Positions 1-8,797 of a stretch of 64,000 nucleotides of DNA are shown here, piece by piece. Source of the stretch: Dyella sp. M7H15-1. Lineage in GTDB: Bacteria; Pseudomonadota; Gammaproteobacteria; Xanthomonadales; Rhodanobacteraceae. The notes beneath the pieces are model-generated. The model ran no database searches and had not been told where the DNA came from. It saw only the letters and a program-made list of their open reading frames with translations. Position 1 is the first letter of the stretch; each line of letters opens with the position of its first letter. The position numbers and the translations under genes are program-made. The DNA lies in assembly GCF_004114615.1 (NCBI RefSeq), contig NZ_CP035300.1, forward strand, positions 3,459,986 to 3,523,985. Direction: 5' to 3'.

Positions 1-2
1 CG

Positions 3-2033
3 ATGATCGACCGCTTACAGGGTGGCGCGACGATGGCCGAGCCACTGGCCCTGGGACCCATTGCCGAAACCCCGGTGACGACATACGTCGAAACACCCAC
101 GCCGCAGCCGACCACGGAGCTACCCTCGCTGCTGCCGGCCGAAGAACCACAGCAAGAAGACGCCGCACACACGGCGCAAGAGCAAATCCGCGTACGCGCC
201 GATCTGCTCGACAGCCTCGTCAACAACGCGGGTGAAGTGGCCATTTATCGTTCGCGCCTGGAGCAGCAGGTTTCGGCCTACCGCTTCAACCTGGTCGAAC
301 TGGAACAGACGGTATCGCGTCTGCGCGGCCAGCTCCGCATGCTGGAAATCGAAACCGAAACACAGATCATCGCGCGCTTCCAGCGTGAGCATCGCGAAGC
401 CGGTATCGGCGTATTCGATCCACTCGAACTCGATCGCTTCTCCCAGTTGCAGCAGTACTCGCGTGCACTGGCCGAGTCGGTCTCGGACTTGGTGTCAATC
501 CAGGGCATGCTGGACGAACTCACCCGCCAGGTGGAAACACTGCTGCTCCAGCAGTCGCGCGTCAGCTCGGAATTGCAGGAAGGCTTGTTGCGTACTCGCA
601 TGCTGCCCTTCGACACGATGGTGCCGAACCTGCGCCGCACGCTGCGTCAGGCGGCGCAGGAAGAAGGCAAGAGCGCCCAGTTGTACGTGGAAGGCGCACA
701 CGGCGAAATGGATCGCAACCTGCTCGACCGCATCAAGGCGCCGTTCGAGCACATGCTGCGCAATGCCGTGGCGCACGGTATCGAATCGCCGGACGATCGC
801 CGCAAAGCCAACAAGCCGGAAGAGGGCGCGGTGCGCATCCGCGTGGCACGCGAAGCCACCGAGGTCGTGGTACGCGTGAGTGACGACGGCCGCGGCCTGA
901 ATCGCGAGGCGATCCGCCACCGCGCCATTGAGCGTGGCCTGGTGCGTCCGGAAACTCGCCTTAGCGACGACCAGTTGCTGGCGTTGATCACCCAGGCCGG
1001 CTTCTCCACCGCCAGCACGGTGACCCAGCTCGCCGGTCGTGGCGTGGGCATGGACGTGGTAGCCAACGAGATCAAGCAGCTTGGCGGTTCGCTCGCCATT
1101 GAATCGTGCCAGGGTGAAGGCACCACTTTCGTGTTGCGCCTGCCGTTTACCCTCGCGGTGACGCAGGCGATCTTGGTGCGCATCGGTGAATCCACCTTTG
1201 CCATCCCGATGACCTCGGTGCAGGGCGTGGCCCGCATCAGCCCTGACGAACTCGCGCAGCGGATGGCGCAAGACTATCCGCAATTCGATCACAACGGCGA
1301 GGAATACGGCATCCACGACCTGGCCGAGCTGCTCGGTCTGGTTGCCGGTCACGCCAGTGACGAAGAACAGTTGTCCTTGCTGCTGACCCGCTCGGGTGAA
1401 CTGCGCGCCGCCATCCGCATCGATGCCGTGATTGGCTCGCGCGAAATCGTGGTGAAGTCAGTCGGCCCGCAGGTGAGTTCGGTGCCAGGCATTCTCGGCG
1501 CCACCATCATGGGCGATGGTTCGGTGCTGGTGATTCTGGATCTGGCCCCGTTGGTGCGTCATGGCCTCAGCCGTCGCGAACAACGGCTGGCCGAAGGCGC
1601 TGTGTACGCAACCACGGCACCGGTGATTGAAAATGTGCGCCCGCGCCCGCTGGTCATGGTGGTGGACGATTCGATCACCATGCGCAAGGTCACCGGCCGC
1701 GTGCTGGAACGCCACGAATACGAAGTGGAAACCGCCAAGGACGGCCTCGATGCCATCGATAAGCTGCACGAGCGTGTGCCGGATCTTATGTTGCTCGACA
1801 TCGAAATGCCCGGCATGGACGGTTACGAACTGGCGACGCACATGAAGGCCGATCCGCGCTTCCGTGGTGTGCCGATCATCATGATCACCTCGCGTACCAG
1901 CGAAAAGCATCGCCAGCGCGCCTTCGACCTCGGTGTTGAGCGCTATCTCGGTAAGCCGTACCAGGAGGCTGAATTGCTGGCACAGATTAGTGAAGTACTT
2001 GAGCAGCATGCGCGGGAGCTGGTGAATGAGTAG
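3..2033 (+). CDS. pilL: CheA-like hybrid histidine kinase of the Pil-Chp system (5' end outside window)
   Basis: The visible 676 residues are the C-terminal part of a large ChpA/PilL-type kinase that controls type IV pilus twitching. The frame is open to the window edge, so the real start and the Hpt domains lie upstream. Order of parts: a Pro-rich linker, a CheA dimerisation/H-box helix region (about 60-200), a HATPase domain with N box RNAVAHGIE (about 250), G boxes DDGRGL (about 295) and GRGVGMDV (about 345), a CheW-like domain (about 385-530), and a receiver domain (about 545-670) with phospho-acceptor Asp in LLDIEMPGMDG (about 599) and Lys in GKPY. The stop overlaps the next start by 8 bases, so this is a tight operon. 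The family call is firm. Which of several CheA paralogues it is rests on the fused receiver and the neighbours. Confidence 0.9.
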   Translation: MIDRLQGGATMAEPLALGPIAETPVTTYVETPTPQPTTELPSLLPAEEPQQEDAAHTAQEQIRVRADLLDSLVNNAGEVAIYRSRLEQQVSAYRFNLVELEQTVSRLRGQLRMLEIETETQIIARFQREHREAGIGVFDPLELDRFSQLQQYSRALAESVSDLVSIQGMLDELTRQVETLLLQQSRVSSELQEGLLRTRMLPFDTMVPNLRRTLRQAAQEEGKSAQLYVEGAHGEMDRNLLDRIKAPFEHMLRNAVAHGIESPDDRRKANKPEEGAVRIRVAREATEVVVRVSDDGRGLNREAIRHRAIERGLVRPETRLSDDQLLALITQAGFSTASTVTQLAGRGVGMDVVANEIKQLGGSLAIESCQGEGTTFVLRLPFTLAVTQAILVRIGESTFAIPMTSVQGVARISPDELAQRMAQDYPQFDHNGEEYGIHDLAELLGLVAGHASDEEQLSLLLTRSGELRAAIRIDAVIGSREIVVKSVGPQVSSVPGILGATIMGDGSVLVILDLAPLVRHGLSRREQRLAEGAVYATTAPVIENVRPRPLVMVVDDSITMRKVTGRVLERHEYEVETAKDGLDAIDKLHERVPDLMLLDIEMPGMDGYELATHMKADPRFRGVPIIMITSRTSEKHRQRAFDLGVERYLGKPYQEAELLAQISEVLEQHARELVNE

Positions 2034-3603
2034 GAGTCCGAAGCGTATCGCGCTCTTTTTTAATGACGCTGAGCTGGGGAGTCATTTGCGTGTCGTACTC
2101 TCCGAGCACGGTGCGCAGATGGCATACGAAGGTCCGCTGAGTAGCTTCGATGAAACGAAACTGCGCCAGGTCAGTGTGGATGTACTGGTGGTCAATCTTG
2201 ACGATACCGTGGACGATGCCACGCTCGAACGCATCTATGGATGGATCGAGTCCAGTGACATACCGGTCGTATTCAACGATGCACAGGCCAGCCGCGACCT
2301 CGAAGGCTGGGATCGTGCGCGCTGGGCGCGCCATCTGGCAGCCAAGGCGCTCAACAGCGGAGCCATCGATCCCCCTCGCCCCGATAATGCGCGCGCGTTG
2401 GAAGCGCGGGCGATACCGGTCCGCAAGGAAGTCGTCGAGCAGCACGCAGAGCCGATCTTGGCAGAAGCGCCGGTTGACGATATTCCCGAGCCGGTCACCG
2501 AATCCAGCGAAGAACCGCCACTGGCGCATGACGTCTCCTCCCGGGACTCGGAAACCCTGGCTGCCGAGCTGGAGGCTCTGCTCTCCTCCGACGAAATCAC
2601 GCATGCCGCAGCCGCTGAATCGGCATGGGCAGAAACCTCGTGGGCAGAAACTTCGTCCCCCACACGCACCGAAACACCATCGTTCAACATCAACCTGGAT
2701 CATCTATCCCTCGCCGATGTCGACGAGGCGTCCAAGCCAGCACGGATCGACAGAGCAACGCTCGCCCAGCAGACGCCCATGCCGACGGCGCCGGAATGGA
2801 GTTTCGTGGAAGAAGGCGAAGCGGTTGCCGCCACGTCCAACACCCACAAGCCTTTCGGTGTCGAAAAAGTCAGCGCCACCGACTACCTTGCCCCGAATGT
2901 GGGACAGGAGCAGGTGGAGGAGCACGAACTGCCGATCGAACCGGGCACGCGCCTGGAACTCGTATCGCTCGAAAAAGCGGTGGCTCCCAAGCACGAGTAC
3001 CAACCCTACGAAACACACTTGCGAGAGTGGGACGCAGCTTTTGCACGCTTGCTGGTGCTGGGCGCGGCGCGTGACAGCCAGGCGTCGCTATCGGCCTTCC
3101 TGGCCGTGCTGCCGGGCAGCTTCAAGCTGCCTATCCTGCTAACCCAGCACCAAAACACCGGCGGGGCTGAGCAATTGGTGCAATCGCTGGCCATGCAAAG
3201 CGCATTGCCGGTAAAAGTGGCTGCCATGGGCGTGCGCGTACGTGCCGGTGAAGTGTTGGTCGTGCCGCGCGGACAACAGGTGCATGTATGGCGCGATGGC
3301 CGTGTGGAACTGACCGCGGCCCATGACGATGCCAACGAGCAAGCCCCCTCCATCGACAGCAGCTTCACCATGGCAGCCAATGTGTTCGGGCGCGATGCGC
3401 TGGCGATCCTGTTTGCCGGCAAGGCCGCCGATGCCGTGGCCGGGGCGCAAGCCATCCATGATCGAGGTGGACAGGTCTGGGTGGAATCATCCGGCAGTGA
3501 TCACCACAGCGATATGGTCAATGGCGTGCTGACCGAACGTCTGGCCAGCTTTTCCGGCTCGCCGCAAGAGCTAGCGGTGCGCCTGATCGAGGACTTCCGA
3601 TGA
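2026..3603 (+). CDS. CheB-like methylesterase-domain protein of the Pil-Chp operon, probably lacking the catalytic Ser
   Basis: 525 residues. The N-terminal 110 residues read like a degenerate receiver domain (IALFFNDAELGSHLR), followed by about 230 acidic, Pro- and Ser-rich low-complexity residues and a CheB-type esterase domain (about 340-525). In CheB the triad is Ser-His-Asp. Here His (LLTQHQ, about 374) and Asp (GKAADAVAGA, about 467) align, but the GAST-type serine motif is replaced by GAARDS (about 345). That suggests loss of activity or use of a shifted serine. It overlaps the kinase upstream by 8 bases and the CheW-like gene downstream by ATGA. It is likely the adaptation protein acting on PilJ-type receptors, or a non-catalytic descendant. 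The domain call is good; the activity is doubtful. Confidence 0.75.
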   Translation: MSRSPKRIALFFNDAELGSHLRVVLSEHGAQMAYEGPLSSFDETKLRQVSVDVLVVNLDDTVDDATLERIYGWIESSDIPVVFNDAQASRDLEGWDRARWARHLAAKALNSGAIDPPRPDNARALEARAIPVRKEVVEQHAEPILAEAPVDDIPEPVTESSEEPPLAHDVSSRDSETLAAELEALLSSDEITHAAAAESAWAETSWAETSSPTRTETPSFNINLDHLSLADVDEASKPARIDRATLAQQTPMPTAPEWSFVEEGEAVAATSNTHKPFGVEKVSATDYLAPNVGQEQVEEHELPIEPGTRLELVSLEKAVAPKHEYQPYETHLREWDAAFARLLVLGAARDSQASLSAFLAVLPGSFKLPILLTQHQNTGGAEQLVQSLAMQSALPVKVAAMGVRVRAGEVLVVPRGQQVHVWRDGRVELTAAHDDANEQAPSIDSSFTMAANVFGRDALAILFAGKAADAVAGAQAIHDRGGQVWVESSGSDHHSDMVNGVLTERLASFSGSPQELAVRLIEDFR

Positions 3604-4076
3604 GCGAGCAGCCACTTCCCCGTGAAATCCGTTGCGTGCTGGTGCCGGTCGGCGACCTGCGCCTACTGCTGCCTAACGTAACCGTGGCCGAAGTGATCGC
3701 CTTCACCACCCCCGAGCCGATAGCCGGCGCCCCGGAATGGCTGCTGGGACGCATTGCCTGGCGCGGCTGGCGCGTGCCACTGGTTTCCTTCACCCAACTG
3801 GCCGGTGCGCACGAAGGCCATGCCGAACTCAGCGTGCGCGTGGCCGTGCTCAAAGCCTTGGGCGACAACCCCGAACTACCGTTCATAGCGGTGCTGACAC
3901 AAGGCTTCCCCCGCCTAACCACACTCAATGCCGAACTGATCATTCCCACCCACGATGGCAAACCCTTGCCGCGTGGTGTGAAGGTTCAGGTACTGGTGCG
4001 TGATGACGTGGCGATGATTCCGGATCTGGAAGGCATCGAGAACGAAGTCTACGAGTTGTTGCAGCAGGCAAGCTGA
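3600..4076 (+). CDS. CheW-like adaptor (ChpC-type)
   Basis: 158 residues made almost entirely of one CheW fold, with the hydrophobic beta pattern CVLVPVGDLRLLLP at the start and LLGRIAWRGWRVPLVSF in the middle, the latter matching the CheW segment that precedes the second subdomain. CheW proteins couple receptors to the CheA kinase at the inner membrane. The start overlaps the CheB-like stop (ATGA), so translation is probably coupled. It ends the operon: no further plus-strand gene follows, and a repeat-rich spacer begins. ChpC of Pseudomonas is the closest role by position. It could equally be a second PilI-type adaptor. Confidence 0.8.
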   Translation: MSEQPLPREIRCVLVPVGDLRLLLPNVTVAEVIAFTTPEPIAGAPEWLLGRIAWRGWRVPLVSFTQLAGAHEGHAELSVRVAVLKALGDNPELPFIAVLTQGFPRLTTLNAELIIPTHDGKPLPRGVKVQVLVRDDVAMIPDLEGIENEVYELLQQAS

Positions 4077-4133
4077 TGGCCATGTCATCTCTCGCGGCAG
4101 GCAAGGTGCGAATCTTCGGCGACTGGGGCGTCT

Positions 4134-4234
4134 TTAAGGCAACGCTGAATAAGTATCGCCGTCGTCACCAGCCCTGCCTGTTCACATCCCGTCAGGCTGG
4201 TGACGACGGCGATACTTATTCAGCGTTGCCTTAA
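4134..4234. repeat. 101-bp palindrome with two perfect 40-bp arms
   Basis: Arms 4134-4173 and 4195-4234 are perfect reverse complements, with 21 bases between them. Each arm begins TTAAGGCAACGCTGAATAAG. The first 34 bases of one arm recur alone at 18887-18920 with one change, so the arm is a dispersed element end rather than a local terminator. It sits 57 bases after the last Pil-Chp gene and may still act as a transcription barrier. The bases after the palindrome (about 4231-4247) also match the edge of a repeat at 53333-53438. Confidence 0.85.
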
Positions 4235-4509
4235 GTTCGGAGCATTGGGTGAGGGGCCGGGCTTGAGGGAAACTCCACGGCTACGCGAAAGTTTCGCTCT
4301 TTAAATCGCGCACGAAACAAGCTATTTCGCAAGATTGGCCCCTCACCCCGGCCCTCTCCTCGCTCCTCAAAGCCGAGCACATCCATGTGCTCTCCCCGCG
4401 TGCCCCAGAGGGGAGGGGCGCCGTAGCATCAGATTTGTGATCAAAAGACAGAGGCTTGATCCGGGGATAATCCAACAGATGACGGGGTGCTGCGATTTTT
4501 CAGTGTTGC
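4235..4509. other. Gene-free, repeat-like spacer
   Basis: No convincing coding frame. A 12-base inverted repeat (GGGTGAGGGGCC near 4245 and its complement near 4337) and C-rich runs such as CCCTCTCCTCGCTCC are seen. They are typical of dispersed intergenic filler in this bacterial group. Confidence 0.4.
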
Positions 4510-5958
4510 TTAGAATTTGTTACGATTTTGCCCGGCTTGTTGAATGCAAAGCGTCCCACCGTGGGCGTCATACATTTTTTGAAGCGCAATGTCCGCATTA
4601 TTTTTATCTTTCATATAATCGTTGTAAGCTTCAATTGCGATTTCGGTGCCTTGCATTACGGCGGATCTTTTTATCCCATACGAAATGATATCGTCCTGGT
4701 TAAGCAATGCACCTCTTGTTTCATTATTGTAATGAGAAAGATCGGGGGTGTAAGAATCCTTTAAATACTGAAGGACGGGATGCACTCGGCAAAACGTAAC
4801 CTCACCTGTTTCTTTCTCGTGACAACCGAATTGCGCGAACTGCGATTTTGGATCCCAGGTGCCATAATTGCTGGGCATTAATGCATCTTCATCATTTTGG
4901 GTCCACTCAGTAGCCCCTGCCCAATTCTCCGGTTCGATATATTCAGCAACAGTTTCTCCATCCGGTCTATACATCGCAGTGAGCTCTTGCTTGAAAGCAT
5001 TATGAACTTGAATTTTAGCGTTTTTAATAGCTGCTTCAATATCTTTGTCTGTAACACATTCGTTAAGTCGATAAGCTTCTGAAATCATCGCGTCAATTTC
5101 GCGTTTGTAGGTTTCGTTCATGCGAAAAGCAAGACTTGCCTCCTCTCGTGACATCTTCGGAATATTCACAGAGGCATCAAAGCCAAGCTCTTTTTGCCAA
5201 TAAGTAGAAGAGGTAAGAATTTTATCCATGACGTTGTCATCGAGCTTTTTGGTCATGCAGTTTGCATTGAAGGTCTTCCTTAAAAATTCTTCATGCTCGT
5301 CTTGATTATTAAAAGTCTTAAGGCATCCAACACTCTCTCCCTTTAGGTCCGTTACATGGAGTTCATTTCCTTTCATTATCAATTGGTAGCCATTGCCTGG
5401 TAGATCGTTGATGTATAAGATATTAGGAATTTTTGAATCGAATTTATCAGGATTAACCCATTCATTCATAAGGATGGCGGGGATCGCATTATCCATTATG
5501 GAGCCGAGAATTTTATTCTTGGCGTCATCATTTAATACTCCAGCCCGCAAGCCTGTGCGGAGAATATCCATCAAAAATGCTTTATATTCGTTCTGACCAT
5601 TAAAAGTCCTAAGGTGATCAATGCTATTTCCCCATGGATCCGCCACGTGTAGTTCATTTCCTTTCATCAATAATTGATATTGATTGCCGGGTTCATCATG
5701 GGCGTATAAGGTATGGGTGATATTTGGATCGGCATCAACATGATTATTCCATCCATTAATAATAATGGTGTTGATCGCCTTGTCCAGCTCAGCCTTCCTT
5801 TTTGGTATATGGTTCACCTCCAAAGCGGAGCTGATTCCAAGGGTGAATATGTTTTTGATCAGCTCTCCACCTCCGCTTTTTTTTGGTGCTACAGCATTAC
5901 CGTAGTTGATAGTATTATCGCTACCGCCAAAAAATCTTTTGAATGAATTGACATGCAT
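4510..5958 (-). CDS. AT-rich orphan protein with a duplicated domain; possible secreted effector
   Basis: 482 residues, not recognised as a known family. Two similar blocks of about 70 residues lie at roughly 85-155 and 160-230. Both contain a Tyr-Gln-Leu strand followed by MKGNELHV, and both continue with a conserved LRTFN/LKTFN plus Q-[ND]-E motif, so the region arose by duplication. The rest is mixed helical with no signal peptide or membrane span. The gene is strikingly AT-rich compared with its neighbours, which suggests horizontal transfer. It starts ATGCATG (Met-His-Val), as do the repeat protein at 15653 and, as Met-His-Ala, the chaperone-linked effector at 44517. That shared start context and base composition are the only grounds for suspecting a secreted effector. 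No chaperone gene is adjacent. Confidence 0.6.
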   Translation of the reverse strand: MHVNSFKRFFGGSDNTINYGNAVAPKKSGGGELIKNIFTLGISSALEVNHIPKRKAELDKAINTIIINGWNNHVDADPNITHTLYAHDEPGNQYQLLMKGNELHVADPWGNSIDHLRTFNGQNEYKAFLMDILRTGLRAGVLNDDAKNKILGSIMDNAIPAILMNEWVNPDKFDSKIPNILYINDLPGNGYQLIMKGNELHVTDLKGESVGCLKTFNNQDEHEEFLRKTFNANCMTKKLDDNVMDKILTSSTYWQKELGFDASVNIPKMSREEASLAFRMNETYKREIDAMISEAYRLNECVTDKDIEAAIKNAKIQVHNAFKQELTAMYRPDGETVAEYIEPENWAGATEWTQNDEDALMPSNYGTWDPKSQFAQFGCHEKETGEVTFCRVHPVLQYLKDSYTPDLSHYNNETRGALLNQDDIISYGIKRSAVMQGTEIAIEAYNDYMKDKNNADIALQKMYDAHGGTLCIQQAGQNRNKF

Positions 5959-6274
5959 TTTATATTACCTATTAGTTGTGACTGACGTAAAATAAAATCA
6001 TGAATGTAACACTAATATTCCGTGTTTGATGCGCAAGGCGCTCATTGTGACGTGTTTATTGGATTTTCATGATTCATGACACCCTTCCTGATGCTGATGC
6101 GTCGTAACTATTCAGCACAGGTTGAGTACGAGTGAAGGTTTCGCGGTGATGTTGAAGTTCGTGGCGTTCTACACTCGTGGGAAGTTGCGTTTTTTATTTA
6201 ACACGCCGTCATTTTTTCTAAACTAATCAAAACTTACTATACGGTGTTTACCCGAGTTACGGCAAAGAGCGCGC
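5959..6274. other. AT-rich spacer without a gene
   Basis: This 316-base stretch lies between the start of the AT-rich gene and the end of efpL. It presumably carries the promoter of the former. No clear terminator, operator or small open frame stands out. Confidence 0.4.
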
Positions 6275-6838
6275 TTACGCGCGCCCGGCAAATTCCCCCG
6301 TCAACGTATTCACCCACACCTTCTCATCGTTGGTGATGTACTCCGGTACCTGGATTTCGATACCGGTGTTGAGCTTGGCCGGCTTTGTGCGTTTGGTGGC
6401 GCTGGCGCCTTTCAGTTCCGGGGCGGTATCGACCACGGTGAGTACAACGCTGGTGGGTACCTGCAGGCCAACCGGTACATCGTCGATCACTTGCACGTAA
6501 TAACCTTCCAGGCCTCCCACGATATAGCCGGCGTTGTCGCCCACCACTTCCGGGCCGAGTGTGTATTGCGTGTAATCCTCGTTGTCCATGAACACGAAGG
6601 CATCGCCATCCATGTAGGAGAAGTTGGCTGGACGGCGCGCCAAGTCCACGTCCTTCAGGTCATCGTCGGCGCGTAGGCTGAGGTCGAATTTGCGCCCGCC
6701 CGGGATCGAATACAGCGTGAAGCGGAAGGTGACGTTGCCACCACGTGCCGTGGGTGAGCTGCGCTCGATATCGCGTACCTGGTAAACGGTACCTTCGTGT
6801 TCGATCACATGGGCTTTCTTGACGTCGGAAGCTTTCAT
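6275..6838 (-). CDS. efpL: Elongation factor P-like protein EfpL (YeiP)
   Basis: 187 residues, the usual EF-P length. The N-terminal KOW domain carries SPTARGG at the loop tip, where EF-P has its modified Lys or Arg; an SPTARG loop is the mark of the YeiP/EfpL subfamily. The OB domains follow with [12 protein letters not shown], ending in [17 protein letters not shown]-like proteins enter the ribosomal E site and relieve stalling at difficult, often proline-containing motifs. It lies alone on the minus strand, about 107 bases after the SDR gene, with its own ATG. The call is firm. Confidence 0.92.
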   Translation of the reverse strand: MKASDVKKAHVIEHEGTVYQVRDIERSSPTARGGNVTFRFTLYSIPGGRKFDLSLRADDDLKDVDLARRPANFSYMDGDAFVFMDNEDYTQYTLGPEVVGDNAGYIVGGLEGYYVQVIDDVPVGLQVPTSVVLTVVDTAPELKGASATKRTKPAKLNTGIEIQVPEYITNDEKVWVNTLTGEFAGRA

Positions 6839-6945
6839 GGATGTAAGCCGGAAATGGGAAATAAGGAATGATTAAAAGTGTCGTGCTCGGAAGCTGGGCG
6901 GAGAAACGGGTTTTACGATTACCGTTTCTCCATTCCCGATTTCGT

Positions 6946-7713
6946 TCACTTCGGCTGCAACCGCACCGCGCCATCCAGTCGGATGGTTTCGCCATTGATA
7001 TAGCGGTTGCCAAGGATGAACGCGACGGTCGAAGCGAATTCGTCCGGCTTGCCCAGGCGCGAAGGGAAGGGGATCGATGCGGACAGCGATTCTTGTACCT
7101 GCGGTGACATGCCATCCACCATCGGGGTCCAGAAGATGCCTGGCGCAATGGTGGCCACGCGGATGCCAAAGCGTGACAGTTCGCGGGCCATCGGCAGGGT
7201 CATGCCAACCACGCCACCCTTCGAGGCGGAATAAGCGGCCTGGCCGATCTGGCCTTCGTAGGCGGCGACGCTGGCGGTGTTGATGATCACGCCGCGCTCG
7301 CCGTCTTCACCCGCTTCATTGTTCTGCATCAGTGCGGCGCCGGCCTTGGCGACGTTGAAGCTACCCACCAGGTTCACCATCACGGTGTTGGCAAAGGTGC
7401 TGAGCGCCATGGGGCCCTCCTTGCCGAGCACGCGGCTGGCGCCGAGGATGCCAGCGCAGTTGATCACCACGTTCAGGCCACCCAGTGTGTTGTGGACGGC
7501 CGCTACGTTTATCGCCACGCCTTCCTCAGATGTCACATCGGTACGGAAGAAGCGCGCGTTGTCGCCCAACGCTTGGGTCGTTTCCTGGCCCTTTTCTTCG
7601 TTGACGTCGAACAGGACAACCTGGCCGCCATTCGTTACCAGATGCTGGGCGACGGCATAGCCGAGACCGGAGGCGCCACCCGTGATGATGGCCTTCACTT
7701 GATTGAGCTGCAT
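6946..7713 (-). CDS. Short-chain dehydrogenase, 3-hydroxyacyl-CoA dehydrogenase type 2-like
   Basis: 255 residues from the ATG at 7713, chosen over the upstream ATG at 7752 because the protein then begins directly with the Rossmann fold and an AGGA Shine-Dalgarno stands 8 bases before it. Motifs: cofactor loop TGGASGLG, NCAG after strand 4, catalytic Ser in INTASVAAYEG and YSASKGG (Tyr-x3-Lys), and PGIFWTPM after the active site. The sequence resembles HSD17B10-type NAD-dependent 3-hydroxy-2-methylacyl-CoA dehydrogenases of branched-chain acyl-CoA degradation. This fits its place as the last gene of the liu set, after HMG-CoA lyase. Substrate is inferred. Confidence 0.8.
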   Translation of the reverse strand: MQLNQVKAIITGGASGLGYAVAQHLVTNGGQVVLFDVNEEKGQETTQALGDNARFFRTDVTSEEGVAINVAAVHNTLGGLNVVINCAGILGASRVLGKEGPMALSTFANTVMVNLVGSFNVAKAGAALMQNNEAGEDGERGVIINTASVAAYEGQIGQAAYSASKGGVVGMTLPMARELSRFGIRVATIAPGIFWTPMVDGMSPQVQESLSASIPFPSRLGKPDEFASTVAFILGNRYINGETIRLDGAVRLQPK

Positions 7714-7780
7714 GGAGTGTCCTGGGAACAGAAAGCCAGCATGGTAGCGCACCGGTCTTGGTGGCTGCCCGTGTTCTCAG

Positions 7781-7843
7781 GCTGATATGCGCGTAGACGA
7801 CGTGAATGGCGTCAGCGTCTTCGAGGCGGGCGATGCGAATCAT
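7781..7843 (-). pseudogene. N-terminal stub of a GNAT acetyltransferase
   Basis: The first 21 codons from the ATG at 7843 read MIRIARLEDADAIHVVYAHI, the typical opening strand and helix of a GNAT-family N-acetyltransferase. The frame then runs into unrelated sequence without any acetyl-CoA-binding motif. It looks like a remnant left between hmgL and the SDR gene by a deletion. Confidence 0.4.
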
Positions 7844-7858
7844 TTGCCGAGGGTTGCT

Positions 7859-8770
7859 TCAGGCTGTCGTGCGCGCCTTGGTAACGCGACTGGCGGTCGG
7901 TTTATTGAGCTGCGCAGACAGCCATGCACCGGTAGCCACCAGCAGATCCAGGTTGATGCCTGTCTGCATGCCAATACCTTGCAGCATGTAAACCACATCC
8001 TCACTGGCCACATTGCCTGTGGCGCCCTTGGCGTAGGGACAGCCGCCCGTGCCGGAAACAGCGCTGTCGACCACCCGCACACCTTCATCCAGGCAGACCA
8101 TGATATTCGCCAGCGCTTGTCCATACGTATCGTGGAAGTGCACGGCGAGCGCGTGCATGGGTATTTCTTGCGCCACGGCGTGCAACATAGCGCGTGCCTT
8201 CACGGGTGTGCCGATACCGATGGTGTCGCCTAGCGAGATTTCGTAGCAACCCATGTCGTACAAGCGCTTGGCGACGCGCACCACATCCTCGACCGGAACG
8301 TCGCCTTGATAGGGACAACCTAGCGCAGTGGAAACATAGCCGCGCACCTTTACGTCTTCCGATTTGGCGCGCTCAAACACCGGCTGAAAGCGCGTCAGCG
8401 ATTCGGCAATGGTGGCGTTGATATTCGCGCGATTGAACGCTTCGGACGCAGCGGTAAACACCGATACCTCGGCCGCACCCGCCTTGCGCGCCAGTCGATA
8501 GCCCTGTTCGTTCGGCACCAGCACGGGATAACCCACGCCCGGCACCTTGCGGATCTTGCGGAACACTTCATCCGCATCGGCAAGCTGCGGCACCCAGCGC
8601 GGGCTGACGAAACTGGTCGCTTCGATGGTTTTCAGCCCGGTGGTGGAAAGTCGGTCGATCAGCGCGATTTTTACATCAGGTGGAAGCAGCGTTTTTTCGT
8701 TCTGCAAGCCGTCGCGGGGGCCCACTTCCACGATGCGAACGACGTTCGAATTCGAAGTATCCATAGGCAT
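7859..8770 (-). CDS. mvaB: Hydroxymethylglutaryl-CoA lyase
   Basis: 303 residues, the normal length. It cleaves 3-hydroxy-3-methylglutaryl-CoA to acetyl-CoA and acetoacetate, the last step of leucine breakdown. Visible motifs: VEVGPRDGLQNE (substrate and metal-binding DGLQ), HFHDTYGQALAN (metal-binding His pair) and the G-x-GGCPYAKGATGN loop with the catalytic Cys. Two ATGs lie two codons apart (8770 and 8764) and either could start it. It begins 27 bases after the mccA stop, so the two are cotranscribed. The name liuE is used in pseudomonads. Confidence 0.93.
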   Translation of the reverse strand: MPMDTSNSNVVRIVEVGPRDGLQNEKTLLPPDVKIALIDRLSTTGLKTIEATSFVSPRWVPQLADADEVFRKIRKVPGVGYPVLVPNEQGYRLARKAGAAEVSVFTAASEAFNRANINATIAESLTRFQPVFERAKSEDVKVRGYVSTALGCPYQGDVPVEDVVRVAKRLYDMGCYEISLGDTIGIGTPVKARAMLHAVAQEIPMHALAVHFHDTYGQALANIMVCLDEGVRVVDSAVSGTGGCPYAKGATGNVASEDVVYMLQGIGMQTGINLDLLVATGAWLSAQLNKPTASRVTKARTTA

Positions 8771-8797
8771 CCGGGGAAGTCCGTTATTGCTAGATAA

